Assembly: GCF_024701375.2 (NCBI RefSeq)
Contig: NZ_CP113910.1
Location: 1,364,001-1,428,000, forward strand
Reading direction: 5' to 3'
DNA length: 64,000 bases
DNA from: Streptomyces sp. KMM 9044
GTDB taxonomy: Bacteria > Actinomycetota > Actinomycetes > Streptomycetales > Streptomycetaceae
The notes under the pieces were generated by a model. It did no database searches and was not told the origin of the DNA. It saw only the letters and a list, made by a program, of their open reading frames with translations. Shown here one piece after another: positions 8,070 to 17,103 of the stretch (position 1 is its first letter; every line of letters starts with the position of its first letter). A program made the position numbers and the translations under genes.

Positions 8070-8924
8070 GTGATCACACCGGTACGCCGAGCGGCAGCCT
8101 TCTGCGTCCTCACCACCACGCTCGCCGCCCTCGCCGCCTGCGGCGCCCCCCGTCCCGCGCAGCTGCCACGCAGCGTCTCCTCCGCCACCAGCGCGACACC
8201 CCTCACGCACCCGCCCACCCTGGCTCCGGGACCGGCGGGCCTGACCCCGGTCTTCGAGAACGCCCCCCGGACCGGCGGGAAGACCGTCGCCCTCACCTTC
8301 GACGCCGACATGACCGCCGACCAGGGCCCTCGTGCGGCGGCGGGTGAGCGCTTCGACCATCCGCAGCTGATCTCCACCCTGCGCGCGCTGAAGGTGCCGT
8401 CCACCGTGTTCATGACGGGGCGCTGGGCCGAGGAGTACCCGGACCAGGCCCGTTCCATCGGGCGGGACCCGCTCTTCGAGGTCGCCAACCACTCGTACAG
8501 CCACTACGCGTTCACGGACGACTGCTACGGCCTGCCGACCGTCGACCGGGACCGGATGCGGGCGGACGTGGAGCGGGCGTACACGGCGTTCCGCGAGGTG
8601 GGGGTGGAGGACCCGATGCCGTACTTCCGCTTCCCCGGCGGCTGCTACGACCGCGAGGCGCTGAAGGCGCTCACCCCGGCCGGTGTCACCGCCGTGCAGT
8701 GGGACGTGGTCGGCGGCGACGCCTTCGCCACGGATGCCGCCGCGGTGGCCCGGCAGGTCCTGGACGGAGTGCACCCGGGCTCCGTGGTCGTCCTGCACTG
8801 CACCCGCAGCGCGGCCCCGGCGACCGAGCGGGCGGTACGGACGATCGTCCCGGAGCTGCGCCGCCAGGGCTACCGCTTCGTCAAGGTCTCCGACCTGCTC
8901 GCGACCGCGGGCGAACGAGGCTGA
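8070..8924 (+). CDS. Lipoprotein polysaccharide deacetylase (NodB homology, CE4)
   Basis: 284 residues from GTG 8070. The signal peptide ends in a lipobox LAAC (21-24), so the enzyme should be anchored on the outer face of the membrane. CE4 motifs are present: motif 1 TFDAD (76-80, where TFDDG is usual), motif 2 HSYSH (141-145, metal ligands), motif 3 RFPGG (187-191), and a late VVVLHCTRSA that carries the motif-5 type LH. These enzymes remove acetyl groups from peptidoglycan or other glycans with a divalent metal. DAD in place of DDG is seen in several secreted actinobacterial members; the first Asp needed for catalysis is kept. Confidence 0.9.
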   Translation: MITPVRRAAAFCVLTTTLAALAACGAPRPAQLPRSVSSATSATPLTHPPTLAPGPAGLTPVFENAPRTGGKTVALTFDADMTADQGPRAAAGERFDHPQLISTLRALKVPSTVFMTGRWAEEYPDQARSIGRDPLFEVANHSYSHYAFTDDCYGLPTVDRDRMRADVERAYTAFREVGVEDPMPYFRFPGGCYDREALKALTPAGVTAVQWDVVGGDAFATDAAAVARQVLDGVHPGSVVVLHCTRSAAPATERAVRTIVPELRRQGYRFVKVSDLLATAGERG

Positions 8925-8958
8925 CCCGGCCGGGAACACACCGTCCCGCGCTGGAGGC

Positions 8959-9183
8959 ATGACCACCGACAGCAACGCCTGCCGCCCGGTCGACGCGACC
9001 CGGCCCCCGAGGCCGACGGGCCTCCGCACGCGGAGTGCGTGCGGTGCCGGGAACCGACGGAGTACCTGGAGTCGTACAAGGACATCACGATGTGCCCGGT
9101 GTGCATGGAGGTCCCCCCCTGTTCGAGCGAAGTCGAGAACTTGGGGGAGGCCGGAGGCCCAGCGCACAGCCTGCTCCGGCTGA
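8959..9183 (+). pseudogene. Broken small CxxC (zinc-ribbon-like) protein gene
   Basis: ATG 8959 follows GGAGG (8953-8957, within CTGGAGGC). The first 16 codons (MTTDSNACRPVDATRP) then need one added C in the C-run 9004-9008 to continue as PEADGPPHAECVRC, then REPTEYLESYKDITMCPVC, a two-CxxC mini zinc ribbon. Directly after the second CxxC the frame runs into a hairpin repeat (9112-9148). Beyond it, EAQRTACSG and a stop (9181-9183) appear in the original frame, as the likely real C-terminus. So this is a roughly 60-residue protein with a 1-bp deletion and a hairpin insertion, or one homopolymer sequencing error plus the insertion. The following gene starts 38 bp later. Function unknown. Confidence 0.55.
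9112..9148. repeat. Hairpin repeat of the Streptomyces dispersed-palindrome kind
   Basis: An imperfect palindrome: left arm TCCCCCCCTGTTCGA (9112-9126), loop GCGAAG, right arm TCGAGAACTTGGGGGA (9133-9148). The arrangement of a C-run, a TTCGA-type centre and a G-run matches palindromes scattered through Streptomyces genomes, as I remember them. Here it lies inside the reading frame of the small CxxC protein. Confidence 0.6.
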
Positions 9184-9221
9184 CGGGACGGGACCGCTGC
9201 GCGGCTTGGCAGACTGGCCCT

Positions 9222-9962
9222 GTGAACAGTGACCAGACCCACGACGGGCCCCGTGACCGGAATCCGGCTGCCGCGAGCCCTTTCCGCTCCGGCCCGGGCT
9301 CCCGCGACGAGGCCCCCCCGTTCGTGCTGCCCCTGGTGGCACGCATCGAGCGGTCGGCACCCCCGGCCCGTACGGACGCGCTGGAGACGGCGGCCCGCGC
9401 GGTGCTGACGATGCTGGCGGCCGAGCGGTCGGTGGGCGAGGGCGAGTGGGCGCAGGCGATGCGCGACTGGCAGGACGCCCGTATCCGCAAGGTGGTCCGC
9501 AGGGCCCGCGGCGCGGAGTGGCGCCGCGCGGAGTCCCTGCCCGGCATCACGGTCACCGGCAAGTCGGCGGAGGTCCGCGTCTTCCCGCCCGTGCCGCTGG
9601 ACGGCTGGCCCAAGGACCTGGCCCGCCTCCAGGTCTCCGGCACCGACCTGGACGACCCGGAGCCCCCGCTCCCGGCGGACCCCGCGACCCCGGTCCTCTG
9701 GCTGAACCCCGGCCTCGGCATGTCGGCCGGCAAGGCCATGGCCCAGGCGGGCCACGCGGCCCAGCTGGCCTGGTGGAAGCTGACCGGCGAGGACCGCACC
9801 GCCTGGCGCGACGCCGGCTTCCCCCTCTCCGTCCGACCCGCCGACCCGTCCCACTGGACCGCTCTGACCACCAGCGGACTCCCCCTGGTCCGCGACGCGG
9901 GCTTCACGGAAGTCGCCCCGGGCTCCAGCACGGTGGTGGCGGACCACCCGTCCCTCCACTGA
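9222..9962 (+). CDS. Peptidyl-tRNA hydrolase PTH2-domain protein
   Basis: 246 residues from GTG 9222. The frame is open upstream, but that part belongs to the broken CxxC gene. Residues 1-40 are low complexity. A helical region follows (about 45-90, with GEWAQAMRDWQDARIRKVVR). The C-terminal 120 residues hold the PTH2/Bit1-like motif LGMSAGKAMAQAGHAAQLAW (near 167), with the Lys, Gln and His expected in the family, and VRDAGFTEVAPGSSTVVA at the end. PTH2 enzymes free peptides from peptidyl-tRNA in archaea and eukaryotes; actinobacteria carry diverged copies besides bacterial Pth. Whether this one is active is not shown. YunG-like and membrane genes follow on the same strand. Confidence 0.8.
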   Translation: MNSDQTHDGPRDRNPAAASPFRSGPGSRDEAPPFVLPLVARIERSAPPARTDALETAARAVLTMLAAERSVGEGEWAQAMRDWQDARIRKVVRRARGAEWRRAESLPGITVTGKSAEVRVFPPVPLDGWPKDLARLQVSGTDLDDPEPPLPADPATPVLWLNPGLGMSAGKAMAQAGHAAQLAWWKLTGEDRTAWRDAGFPLSVRPADPSHWTALTTSGLPLVRDAGFTEVAPGSSTVVADHPSLH

Positions 9963-10003
9963 GACCTCCGCCCGGTGTCGGTGACGGCTGCGATGCTGGC
10001 CGC

Positions 10004-10402
10004 ATGACTCCGTGGAACCTGCTCGACCTCGACAGCGCCCTGCGGGCCGCCTGGGCCGCCGACACCTGTTCACCCGACGACCTGGCCGACTGGCAGCCGG
10101 ACAACCCCGCCCGGGGGCACTGCGACATCACGGCCCTGATCGTCAACGACGTCTTCGGCGGCGCTCTCGTGGTCGGCGAGGTGCACGCCGACGGGGCCCG
10201 GCACGGCTTCCACTGGTGGAACCGGCTGTCCAGCGGTGTGGAACTCGACCTGACCCGCGAGCAGTTCCAGCGCGGACAGACCGTCGTGGCCTCCCGTGTC
10301 GTCGTACGTCCTCCGGGCCCCCTGCCCCGCCGTTGGGAGGAGTACCTCCTGCTGCGCGAGCGCGTCGCCCGGCAGCTCGGCCGGCTCCCGGAACCGGCCT
10401 GA
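10004..10402 (+). CDS. YunG-like hypothetical protein
   Basis: 132 residues from ATG 10004, 41 bp after the PTH2 gene. The pattern is that of the YunG family: an N-terminal helix SALRAAWAADTCSPDD, RGHCDITALIVNDVFGGALVVGEV in the middle, HGFHWWNRLSSGVELDLTREQF, and a C-terminal LLRERVARQLG. The fold resembles a small NTF2/papain-like protein, but no catalytic set can be assigned. Conserved Cys, His and Trp residues (GHCD and HWWN) could form a site. Function unknown in all bacteria as far as I recall. Confidence 0.8.
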   Translation: MTPWNLLDLDSALRAAWAADTCSPDDLADWQPDNPARGHCDITALIVNDVFGGALVVGEVHADGARHGFHWWNRLSSGVELDLTREQFQRGQTVVASRVVVRPPGPLPRRWEEYLLLRERVARQLGRLPEPA

Positions 10403-10541
10403 GCGGGCCGGTGCCGGCGAACAGCCGGTCGTTGGAGGCAAAGCTGCCGTTCCCCTCGCCTCGACGTCATGAGCGCCGCCACCGTCATCGCCCCGTCGGC
10501 CCCTCCCTCCCCCGGGAGACTGGAACGGCCATGATTCGGCC

Positions 10542-11084
10542 ATGGCCGATACCACCTCGCCCGTATACCGGGCTCGCTACGGCTGGGACCTCAGGACCAC
10601 GGGAGTCGTGGCCGTCTGCACCGTCTTCACCGCGCTTCTGCTGTTCCCCGACATGCCGCTGTACGCGCGCGTTCTGGGTCTGCCGCTCTTCGGTTCGGGC
10701 GGGCTGTTCATGGCGTACGTGGCGCTCAGCGGCAAGGTCGCGTTCCGGGTGGACGGGACGGGTGTACTGCTCGGCGGGAGCCCCGCCCGGTACAGGGCCA
10801 CCACCGCCCATGTGCCGTGGGGCGACATCACCGGTGAGGTGCTCTGGCGGCAGGCCGCGGGCCACTCGTCCGTTCCCTCTGTCGGGGTCACCCGGCGGGA
10901 GGGCGCTCCGGCCCTGTCCGGTGACGGCCCGAAGGCCCGTGCCGTCCTGGAGCGTCTCGTGCCGGTTCCGGCCGATGCCGCGATGGCCTCCCGGGCGGTG
11001 ACCGGGCGCCGCCTCGACCGGGAACGGCCGAGGGCCGCCGTGACCCACTTCGCGCCCGGCCTCCCCGTGCACGACCACCGCTAG
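10542..11084 (+). CDS. Small membrane protein with PH-like domain, hypothetical
   Basis: 180 residues from ATG 10542. Two membrane segments (about 25-42 and 46-66) are joined by a very short turn. A soluble part follows whose strands ([16 protein letters not shown], then [16 protein letters not shown]) resemble the bacterial PH-like domain of small membrane proteins. The C-terminal 50 residues are Arg/Pro-rich. No enzymatic motif is recognised. It stands alone between the YunG-like gene and the DUF692 gene, with about 140 bp before it and 215 bp after it. Those spacers hold no convincing gene or RNA. Confidence 0.65.
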   Translation: MADTTSPVYRARYGWDLRTTGVVAVCTVFTALLLFPDMPLYARVLGLPLFGSGGLFMAYVALSGKVAFRVDGTGVLLGGSPARYRATTAHVPWGDITGEVLWRQAAGHSSVPSVGVTRREGAPALSGDGPKARAVLERLVPVPADAAMASRAVTGRRLDRERPRAAVTHFAPGLPVHDHR

Positions 11085-11298
11085 TACACCTGCGTCCGGG
11101 GCGGGCCGAAACGGTGGGCCCGCCGCGCGTACTTCCCGGCACCCGCCCGGCGGCTCCTCCCCGAAGCTCAAATGTTGCTCTGAAGGTGGCCGTGACGCGG
11201 TTCGGGTGCGGGCTTCGGGGCCATACCCCCGTCACGTCCGAACGGACGGACGTCCGGCGGGGGCCGACAAGGTGGCCGGTGGAGGAGGGGGAGAGCGC

Positions 11299-12612
11299 AT
11301 GGAGCGACTGGGGACGGGGATCGGGTGGCGGCCGGAGATCGCCGGGGACGTCGAGCGGATGCCGGGGATCGACTGGGTCGAGGTGGTGGCCGAGAACGTG
11401 TGTCCCGGGCATCTCCCCGGGTCACTGCTGCGGCTGCGCGAGCGCGGGGTGACCGTCGTACCGCACGGGGTCGCGCTCGGGCTCGGCGGGGCCGAGCGGC
11501 CGGACGCGGGACGGCTGGAGGCGCTGGCCGAGCGGGCCACGGCGCTCCGGTCGCCGCTGGTCACCGAGCACATCGCGTTCGTGCGGGCGGGCGGTCCGCT
11601 CAGCGTCTCCCCCCGGCTCGAGGCCGGTCACCTGCTGCCGGTGCCGCGCACCCGGGACGCGCTCGACGTGCTGTGCGAGAACGTCCGGATCGCCCAGGAC
11701 TCCCTGCCCGTACCGCTCGCCGTGGAGAACATCGCGGCGCTGTTCTCCTGGCCCGGTGAGGAGATGTCCGAGGGCCAGTTCCTGTACGACCTGGCCGACC
11801 GCACCGGCGTACGGCTGCTCATCGACGTGGCCAATCTGCACACCAACCACGTCAACCGCGGCGAGGACCCCGCGAAGGCACTCGCCGAACTGCCCCTGGA
11901 GGCCATCGCGTACGTCCATGTCGCGGGCGGCGTCGAGCGGGACGGCGTCTGGCACGACAGCCACGCCCACCCCGTGCCCCGGCCGGTACTGGACATCCTC
12001 ACCGACCTCGCCTCCCGGGTCTCCCCTCCCGGTGTGCTCCTGGAACGGGACGAGGACTTCCCCGAGCCGGGTGAGCTGGAGCGTGAGCTGGCCGCCGTTC
12101 GGGAGGCGGTGGAGAAGGGCGCGATCACGCGGAGCACAGCACAGGCGAAAAGCTCCGGCTCCGTGAGGGAAGCCGGCTCCTGCGAACCCGCGCGGCAGCG
12201 GGTCGCGCTCGCCCAGACGGCGGTGCTGTCCTCGCTGGTCGCCGGGACGCCCGTGCCCGAGGGATTCGACCGGGTGCGGATGGCCGTGCAGGCACGGGCG
12301 CTCGCCGCGAAGCGGGCGGACGTAGTCGCCAAGGTCGCTCCCGAGCTGCCGGTGATGCTCGGCGAGCGGTACCGGGCTGCCTTCCTCGCCCATGCCCGGA
12401 GGCGGCCGATGACCGGGGGCTACCGGCAGGACGCGCTGGACTTCGTCGAGCAGTTGCTGCTCGTCTCCGGGCAACGGGGGCGGCAGCAGGGGCAGTTGCC
12501 CCTGCGGGAGTTGCGGGAGTGGTGGCTGGAGCGGTCCGGGCCCGGGCCGCGGTCCCGTCGGCCCGCGGTGCGGCTGGCGCGCGCCACGCGGCGGGCGCTG
12601 CTGCGGCGTTGA
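11299..12612 (+). CDS. DUF692 / MNIO-family protein with extra C-terminal domain
   Basis: 437 residues from ATG 11299, behind the purine-rich run GGAGGAGGGGGAGAG. Residues 1-275 form the DUF692 TIM barrel: [70 protein letters not shown], and [13 protein letters not shown] at the end. The His, Asp, Asn and Glu residues match the multinuclear non-haem iron oxidase (MNIO) metal set. MNIO enzymes modify Cys or Asp residues of ribosomal peptides. Residues 310-415 form a separate helical domain ([40 protein letters not shown]), seen in the Streptomyces SCO6045-type proteins. No Cys-rich precursor gene and no BufC partner are adjacent. Confidence 0.88.
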   Translation: MERLGTGIGWRPEIAGDVERMPGIDWVEVVAENVCPGHLPGSLLRLRERGVTVVPHGVALGLGGAERPDAGRLEALAERATALRSPLVTEHIAFVRAGGPLSVSPRLEAGHLLPVPRTRDALDVLCENVRIAQDSLPVPLAVENIAALFSWPGEEMSEGQFLYDLADRTGVRLLIDVANLHTNHVNRGEDPAKALAELPLEAIAYVHVAGGVERDGVWHDSHAHPVPRPVLDILTDLASRVSPPGVLLERDEDFPEPGELERELAAVREAVEKGAITRSTAQAKSSGSVREAGSCEPARQRVALAQTAVLSSLVAGTPVPEGFDRVRMAVQARALAAKRADVVAKVAPELPVMLGERYRAAFLAHARRRPMTGGYRQDALDFVEQLLLVSGQRGRQQGQLPLRELREWWLERSGPGPRSRRPAVRLARATRRALLRR

Positions 12613-12987
12613 GGCCGGGGCCACTCGGGCGGAACGTCACAGGCGGACAACACTCCGTCCGGATCGCGAACAGGGCGTGGTGCTTTCAGGACCGTGTCGA
12701 CTCTGCTGCTCAATTCGGCGAGCGATCACGTGCCATGCTTTCAGGGCTCGGCCGCGCCCGGCCTGCCTGCATCTGCGACGCGCTCTGAAGGCCGTATCGG
12801 CACGGCGTCATCACGCCGGGTAATTGCGCAGCAGAGTCCGTGTCGTTTACAAAGACGACCCCGGTTCCGGGGGCGCACGGGAGCACTGACGGCGACACCC
12901 GCCGACGGTGCTTGCCCCGCCCCGCCACTGGACGAAGCATCCCTGGTGCCGACCGCCGTCCAATCGGCGTGCACCGAAGGGAACGCG
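12613..12987. other. Intergenic region before the S33 peptidase
   Basis: 375 bp without a supported gene. It contains the 140-bp MITE (12699-12838). The 149 bp between the MITE and the peptidase start should hold the promoter, but no clear -10/-35 or operator is seen. Confidence 0.6.
12699..12838. mobile_element. MITE, copy 1 (17-bp TIRs, 6-bp target duplication)
   Basis: A 140-bp non-coding element bounded by GACTCTGCTGCTCAATT (12699-12715) and its inverse with one mismatch, AATTGCGCAGCAGAGTC (12822-12838). It is flanked by the direct repeat CGTGTC (12693-12698 and 12839-12844), a target-site duplication. It encodes nothing. The same ends bound a 131-bp copy at 54752-54882. The interiors are diverged but share short blocks (GATCACGTGCC against GGTCACGCACC, and GGCGTCA near the right end). 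The autonomous IS that mobilises it is not in this window. Confidence 0.85.
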
Positions 12988-14592
12988 ATGAGAACTGCCG
13001 TCGTCCACGCGGCCGCCGGGTCCCTGCTGCTCACCACTCTGGCCGTCGCGCCGGCCGGTGGATCCACCGCCGCCCCGGGCGCGGCCGAGCTGCGCGGCAC
13101 CGCGGTGGCCGCCGCGCGCGCCGCGGCCGAGGGCATCGCGTTCGGCCCGTGTCCCGACGCGCGGGACCTGCCGGGCACCGTCAAGTGCGGCACGGTCACC
13201 GTCCCGCTCGACTACGCACGCCCAAACGGCAAGCGGATCGAACTCACCGTCAGCCGCGTCCGCGCCACGCAGAAGGACGGCGAGCGCGCCGTGCCCCGGC
13301 AGGGCGCGCTGGTCCACAACCCGGGCGGGCCGGGCTCCGACGGGACGTACTTCCCGCTCATCGGCCTGCTCCCCGCATGGAAGCGCATCGCGGCAGCGTA
13401 CGACCTGGTGGGCTATGCCCCGCGTGGGGTGGGCCGTTCCGCGCCGCTGTCCTGCCAGGACCCGAAGACGTTCACCCAGGGCCCCACGCAGGCGCCGGTG
13501 CACCCCTCCCAGGCGTACAAGCGGGAGCGTGTCGCGCGGGCGAAGGCGCACGCGCGCGGCTGCGCGGAGCGGGTCGGCGACTCGCTCCGCCACTACCACT
13601 CCCTGAACAACGCCCGTGACCTCGACGTGCTGCGCGCCGCCCTCAAGGAGCCGCGGCTGACCTTCATGGGTTCGTCGTACGGGACGTACTTCGGGGCGCT
13701 GTACGCCACGATGTTCCCGACGCACGTGAGGCGAATGGTGTTCGATTCGGCGGTGAACCCGGACCCGGCGCAGATCTGGTACCGCAACAACCTCGACCAG
13801 TCGGCGGCGTTCGAGGACCGCTGGGCGGACTTCCGGACATGGGTCGCCCGGCACGACGACGTGTACGGGCTGGGCGACACACCGCGCGAGGTGCAGCGCA
13901 GCTACGAGACGGCGAGGGAGCGGCTCGCAAGGGAACCGGCGGGCGGGACGGTGGGGCCGGGCCAGTTGCAGGCGGCGTTCCTGCAGGCCGGGTACTACGA
14001 CGATCACTGGCCGCATCGCGCGCACGCCCTGTCGGCCTATCTGAAGGGCGATCCCGAGCCGCTGGCCGAACAGGCGCGGGCGCATCCGCAGGCGGCTGTG
14101 GAGACGGAGAACGCGCGCTCGGTGTACGTCGCCGTGGAGTGCAACGACGCGCCCTGGCCGACGGACTGGGCGGTGTGGGACCGGGACAGCACCCGGCTCG
14201 CCCGCCGGGCGCCGTTCGGGACCTGGGACAACGTGTGGGCGAATCTGCCCTGCGCGTTCTGGCCCGCTCCCCGGCAGCAGCCGCTGGACGTGCGCGCCGG
14301 CGCGGGCGCGCTGCCGCCGACGCTGGTCCTGGCCGCCGAGCGGGACGCGGCCACCCCGTACGGCGGGGCCCTGGAGCTGCACCGGCGGCTCGCGGGTTCG
14401 GCGCTGGTGACCGAGCGGGACGCCGGTACGCACGGCATCGCGGGCGGGCCCAACGCCTGCGTGAACGGCCATCTGGAGGAGTACCTGCTCACCGGCCGGG
14501 TCCCGGGGCGGCGCGCGTTCTGCGCACCGCGCCCGGAACCGGCGCCACGGGCGGAGCCGGAGCGGCGTACGGAGCCCCGGCCCGCGGCCTGA
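12988..14592 (+). CDS. Secreted S33-family alpha/beta-hydrolase (tripeptidyl-aminopeptidase type)
   Basis: 534 residues from ATG 12988, after CCGAAGGGAACGCG. A Sec signal (1-29) ends in GGSTAA. The S33 features are the oxyanion loop NPGGPG (111-116), the nucleophile elbow GSSYG (228-232, Ser230), Asp453 in AAERDAATP, and His482 in GTHGIAGG. Such exported enzymes release N-terminal tripeptides or prolyl peptides and are common in Streptomyces. The 25-residue C-terminal tail is Arg/Glu/Pro-rich. A MITE lies about 150 bp upstream. The stop codon lies inside the first copy of a 151-bp tandem duplication; without the duplication this stop and the hemQ stop would be adjacent (TGATCA). Confidence 0.9.
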   Translation: MRTAVVHAAAGSLLLTTLAVAPAGGSTAAPGAAELRGTAVAAARAAAEGIAFGPCPDARDLPGTVKCGTVTVPLDYARPNGKRIELTVSRVRATQKDGERAVPRQGALVHNPGGPGSDGTYFPLIGLLPAWKRIAAAYDLVGYAPRGVGRSAPLSCQDPKTFTQGPTQAPVHPSQAYKRERVARAKAHARGCAERVGDSLRHYHSLNNARDLDVLRAALKEPRLTFMGSSYGTYFGALYATMFPTHVRRMVFDSAVNPDPAQIWYRNNLDQSAAFEDRWADFRTWVARHDDVYGLGDTPREVQRSYETARERLAREPAGGTVGPGQLQAAFLQAGYYDDHWPHRAHALSAYLKGDPEPLAEQARAHPQAAVETENARSVYVAVECNDAPWPTDWAVWDRDSTRLARRAPFGTWDNVWANLPCAFWPAPRQQPLDVRAGAGALPPTLVLAAERDAATPYGGALELHRRLAGSALVTERDAGTHGIAGGPNACVNGHLEEYLLTGRVPGRRAFCAPRPEPAPRAEPERRTEPRPAA

Positions 14593-14821
14593 TCAGGCGA
14601 GGTCCGCGACGAGTTCCGCGATGTCCTTGCGGCGGCCCGTGTAGAACGGGACCTCCTCACGGACGTGCATCTGCGCACCGCGCCCGGAACCGGCGCCACG
14701 GGCGGAGCCGGAGCGGCGTACGGAGCCCCGGCCCGCGGCCTGATCAGGCGAGGTCCGCGACGAGTTCCGCGATGTCCTTGCGGCGGCCCGTGTAGAACGG
14801 GACCTCCTCACGGACGTGCAT
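14520..14821. repeat. Perfect 151-bp tandem duplication at the peptidase/hemQ junction
   Basis: 14520-14670 is repeated as 14671-14821 with no difference found by eye. Each unit holds the last 70 bases of the S33 peptidase gene, its stop, and the last 25 codons of hemQ on the other strand. The peptidase uses the stop in copy 1 (14590-14592) and hemQ uses the one in copy 2 (14744-14746). Between them lie a spare 3' end of each gene. Neither protein is altered. Confidence 0.92.
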
Positions 14822-15475
14822 CCGGGCCTCGGAGCCGCGCAGGTGCCGCATGAGGTCAACGATGCGGTACAGCTCGTCGGCCTCGAAGGCGAGGAGCCAC
14901 TCGTAGTCGCCGAGGGAGAACGAGGGGACCGTGTTGGCGCGCACGTCGGGGAAGCCGCGGGCCATCCTGCCGTGGTCGGCGAGCATGCGGCGGCGGTCCT
15001 CGTCGGGCAGCAGGTACCAGTCGTAGGAGCGCACGAAGGGGTACACGCTCACGTACGCGCGGGGCTCCTCGTCGGCGAGGAACGCCGGGATGTGCGAGCG
15101 GTTGAACTCGGCGGGCCGGTGCAGCGCCATGTTCGACCACACCGGCTCGAGCGCACGGCCCAGCCTGGTGCGGCGGAAGAGGTTGTACGCCTCCTGGAGC
15201 CGGTCGCTGCTCTCGGCGTGCCACCAGATCATCAGGTCGGCATCGGCGCGCAGACCGGACACGTCGTACGTGCCGCGGACCGTGACGTCCTTGGCGGCGA
15301 GCTGGTCGAACAGGTCCTGGACCTCGTCGGCGTACCCGGCGCGGTCCTCGGGCAGCACGTCCTTCAGCTTGAAGACGGACCAGAGGGTGTAGCGGATGAC
15401 CTCGTTCAGGTCCTTGGCCAGCTTGCCCTTGTTCGGGATCCGGTCGGGTGCGGGGGTGGTGGCGTCGTCGCTCAT
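14744..15475 (-). CDS. hemQ: Coproheme decarboxylase HemQ (ChdC)
   Basis: 243 residues from ATG 15473-15475. It matches the chlorite-dismutase-like HemQ family of Gram-positives: [14 protein letters not shown] at the start, [19 protein letters not shown], the haem-pocket segment [25 protein letters not shown], and [14 protein letters not shown] at the C-terminus. HemQ converts iron-coproporphyrin III to haem b with peroxide, the last step of the coproporphyrin-dependent route. It follows hemG on the same strand by about 35 bp, so the two are likely co-transcribed. The last 25 codons and stop lie in copy 2 of the 151-bp duplication; the product is intact. Confidence 0.95.
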   Translation of the reverse strand: MSDDATTPAPDRIPNKGKLAKDLNEVIRYTLWSVFKLKDVLPEDRAGYADEVQDLFDQLAAKDVTVRGTYDVSGLRADADLMIWWHAESSDRLQEAYNLFRRTRLGRALEPVWSNMALHRPAEFNRSHIPAFLADEEPRAYVSVYPFVRSYDWYLLPDEDRRRMLADHGRMARGFPDVRANTVPSFSLGDYEWLLAFEADELYRIVDLMRHLRGSEARMHVREEVPFYTGRRKDIAELVADLA

Positions 15476-15510
15476 GTCCCTTATTCTCCCGCTCCCCCGT
15501 GGAGGGTTTC

Positions 15511-16956
15511 TCACCGGGTGGCGGTGACGTCCCGCACGTCGTGCGGGGCCTCACTTTGGTTCCGGCCGGCGGCGTCGGCGGCCTCGTACGCGCTCGCGAT
15601 GCACGCGGGGATGCCGACGCCGTCGTAGGCCGCGCCGCACACGGCCAGCCCGGGGAGGGCCGCGAGGTGCTCGCGGACGCGGGCCACGCGCGCGTGGTGA
15701 CCGACGGGGTACTGCGGCAGGCCGTCCTGCCAGCGGGTGACGCGGGTGGCGACCGGGGTGGCGGCCAGGCCGGTGGCGGCCAGCAGATCGTGCCGGGAGA
15801 CCTCCACGATACCGGCGTCGTCGCGGTCGAGGATCTCCGTCTCGCCGTGCCGGCCGACGGAGGTGCGCAGGACCGTGAGGTCCGGGTTCTCCTCGTCGAT
15901 CCAGCCCCATTTGCGCGAGGCGAAGGTGGACGCCTTGATGGTGCGGCCGTCGACGGGCGGCACCAGGAATCCGCTGCCCGCGGGAAGACCGGTCTCCGCG
16001 CGGCGGTAGGCGAGCGTGACGAGCGCCATGGAGGCGTACTCGACGCCGGCCAGCTCCGCGGCGGCGCCGGGTGCCTCGGCGCGCAGCAGCCGTGCGGCGG
16101 CCGGGGCGGGTACGGCGACGACGACGGCGTCGGCGCGCAGCTCCCGTTCCCCGGTGACGACCCGCCAGCCGCCGGCCGGCTCCCGGCGCAGTTCGGTGAC
16201 CGGGGTGCCGGTACGGATCTCCCCGCCGCGGGCCCGTACCGACTCGGCGACGGCGAGCGGGAGGGTGCCCACGCCGCCCTCGATGCCCATGAACACCGGT
16301 CCGGTCGGCTGTGCGGCGGTGGCGGCGGCCTCGGCCTGGATCTCGCGGACGCCCTCGGTCAGGGAGGTGTGCGTCCGCGCGGCCTGGAACAGCCGGGGGA
16401 CGGCGGAGCGCATCGAGATCCGGTATGCGTCGCCCGCGTACACGCCTCCCAGCAGGGGCTCGACCAGCCGGTCGACGACCTCGCGGCCGAGGCGGGCCGC
16501 CACGTACTCGCCCACGGCGACGTCGTCGCCGACCTCGGTGCGGGGCAGCTCGGCGTCCTGGCAGATCCGGGCGAGGCCCTCGTCGGAGAGCACCCCGGTC
16601 AGGGCGGCGGCGGAGGAGGGGACGCCCATGACGTGCCCCTTGGGCATGGGGCGCAGGGCACCGCGTGTCCACAGCGACGCGGTCGCGGTGGCCGGCGGCC
16701 GGAGCCGGTCGGTGAGGCCCACCTCCCCGGCGAGGGCCACCGCCTCCGGGCGGCGGGCCAGAATCGACTCGGCGCCGAGGTCCACGCGGGCGCCCGCGAT
16801 CTCGCCGGGCAGCAGCTTGCCGCCGACCCGCTCCGAGGCCTCCAGCACGGTCACCCGTGCCCCTCGCCCGAGCAACCGGTGCGCGGCGGCCAGTCCGGCG
16901 ATGCCGGCTCCCACGACGACGACCCGCTGCTCCGCACCCGTGTGTGATCCGCTCAT
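15511..16956 (-). CDS. hemG: Coproporphyrinogen/protoporphyrinogen oxidase (CgoX/HemY type)
   Basis: 481 residues. The FAD dinucleotide fold is at the N-terminus ([18 protein letters not shown], about 12-29), followed by [11 protein letters not shown]. The middle has [16 protein letters not shown], and the C-terminal FAD motif reads [25 protein letters not shown]. This is the oxygen-dependent flavoprotein that oxidises coproporphyrinogen III in monoderm bacteria (often named HemY or HemG). It stands directly upstream of hemQ, and hemE is 4 kb away on the same strand, so three of the late haem genes are in this window. The N-terminal [11 protein letters not shown] is short, so the start is secure. 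Confidence 0.95.
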   Translation of the reverse strand: MSGSHTGAEQRVVVVGAGIAGLAAAHRLLGRGARVTVLEASERVGGKLLPGEIAGARVDLGAESILARRPEAVALAGEVGLTDRLRPPATATASLWTRGALRPMPKGHVMGVPSSAAALTGVLSDEGLARICQDAELPRTEVGDDVAVGEYVAARLGREVVDRLVEPLLGGVYAGDAYRISMRSAVPRLFQAARTHTSLTEGVREIQAEAAATAAQPTGPVFMGIEGGVGTLPLAVAESVRARGGEIRTGTPVTELRREPAGGWRVVTGERELRADAVVVAVPAPAAARLLRAEAPGAAAELAGVEYASMALVTLAYRRAETGLPAGSGFLVPPVDGRTIKASTFASRKWGWIDEENPDLTVLRTSVGRHGETEILDRDDAGIVEVSRHDLLAATGLAATPVATRVTRWQDGLPQYPVGHHARVARVREHLAALPGLAVCGAAYDGVGIPACIASAYEAADAAGRNQSEAPHDVRDVTATR

Positions 16957-17103
16957 GGCTCCACCCTCTCAGACGCCACCGGCGGTCCCACCGGGGCCGT
17001 CCGGCCCTGGTGGGACCGCTTCGGGACCGTTTCGGGCCATCGTTGCGCCGCCCTGCGGCGTCGTAGGAACGTCATCGGTCGCGAACCCCCGGGGGGAACC
17101 CGC

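Noticed and set aside
8028..10073. Long minus-strand open frame across the deacetylase and PTH2 genes
   Set aside because: Shadow of plus-strand genes with clear motifs; it also contains the hairpin repeat and has no recognisable domain.
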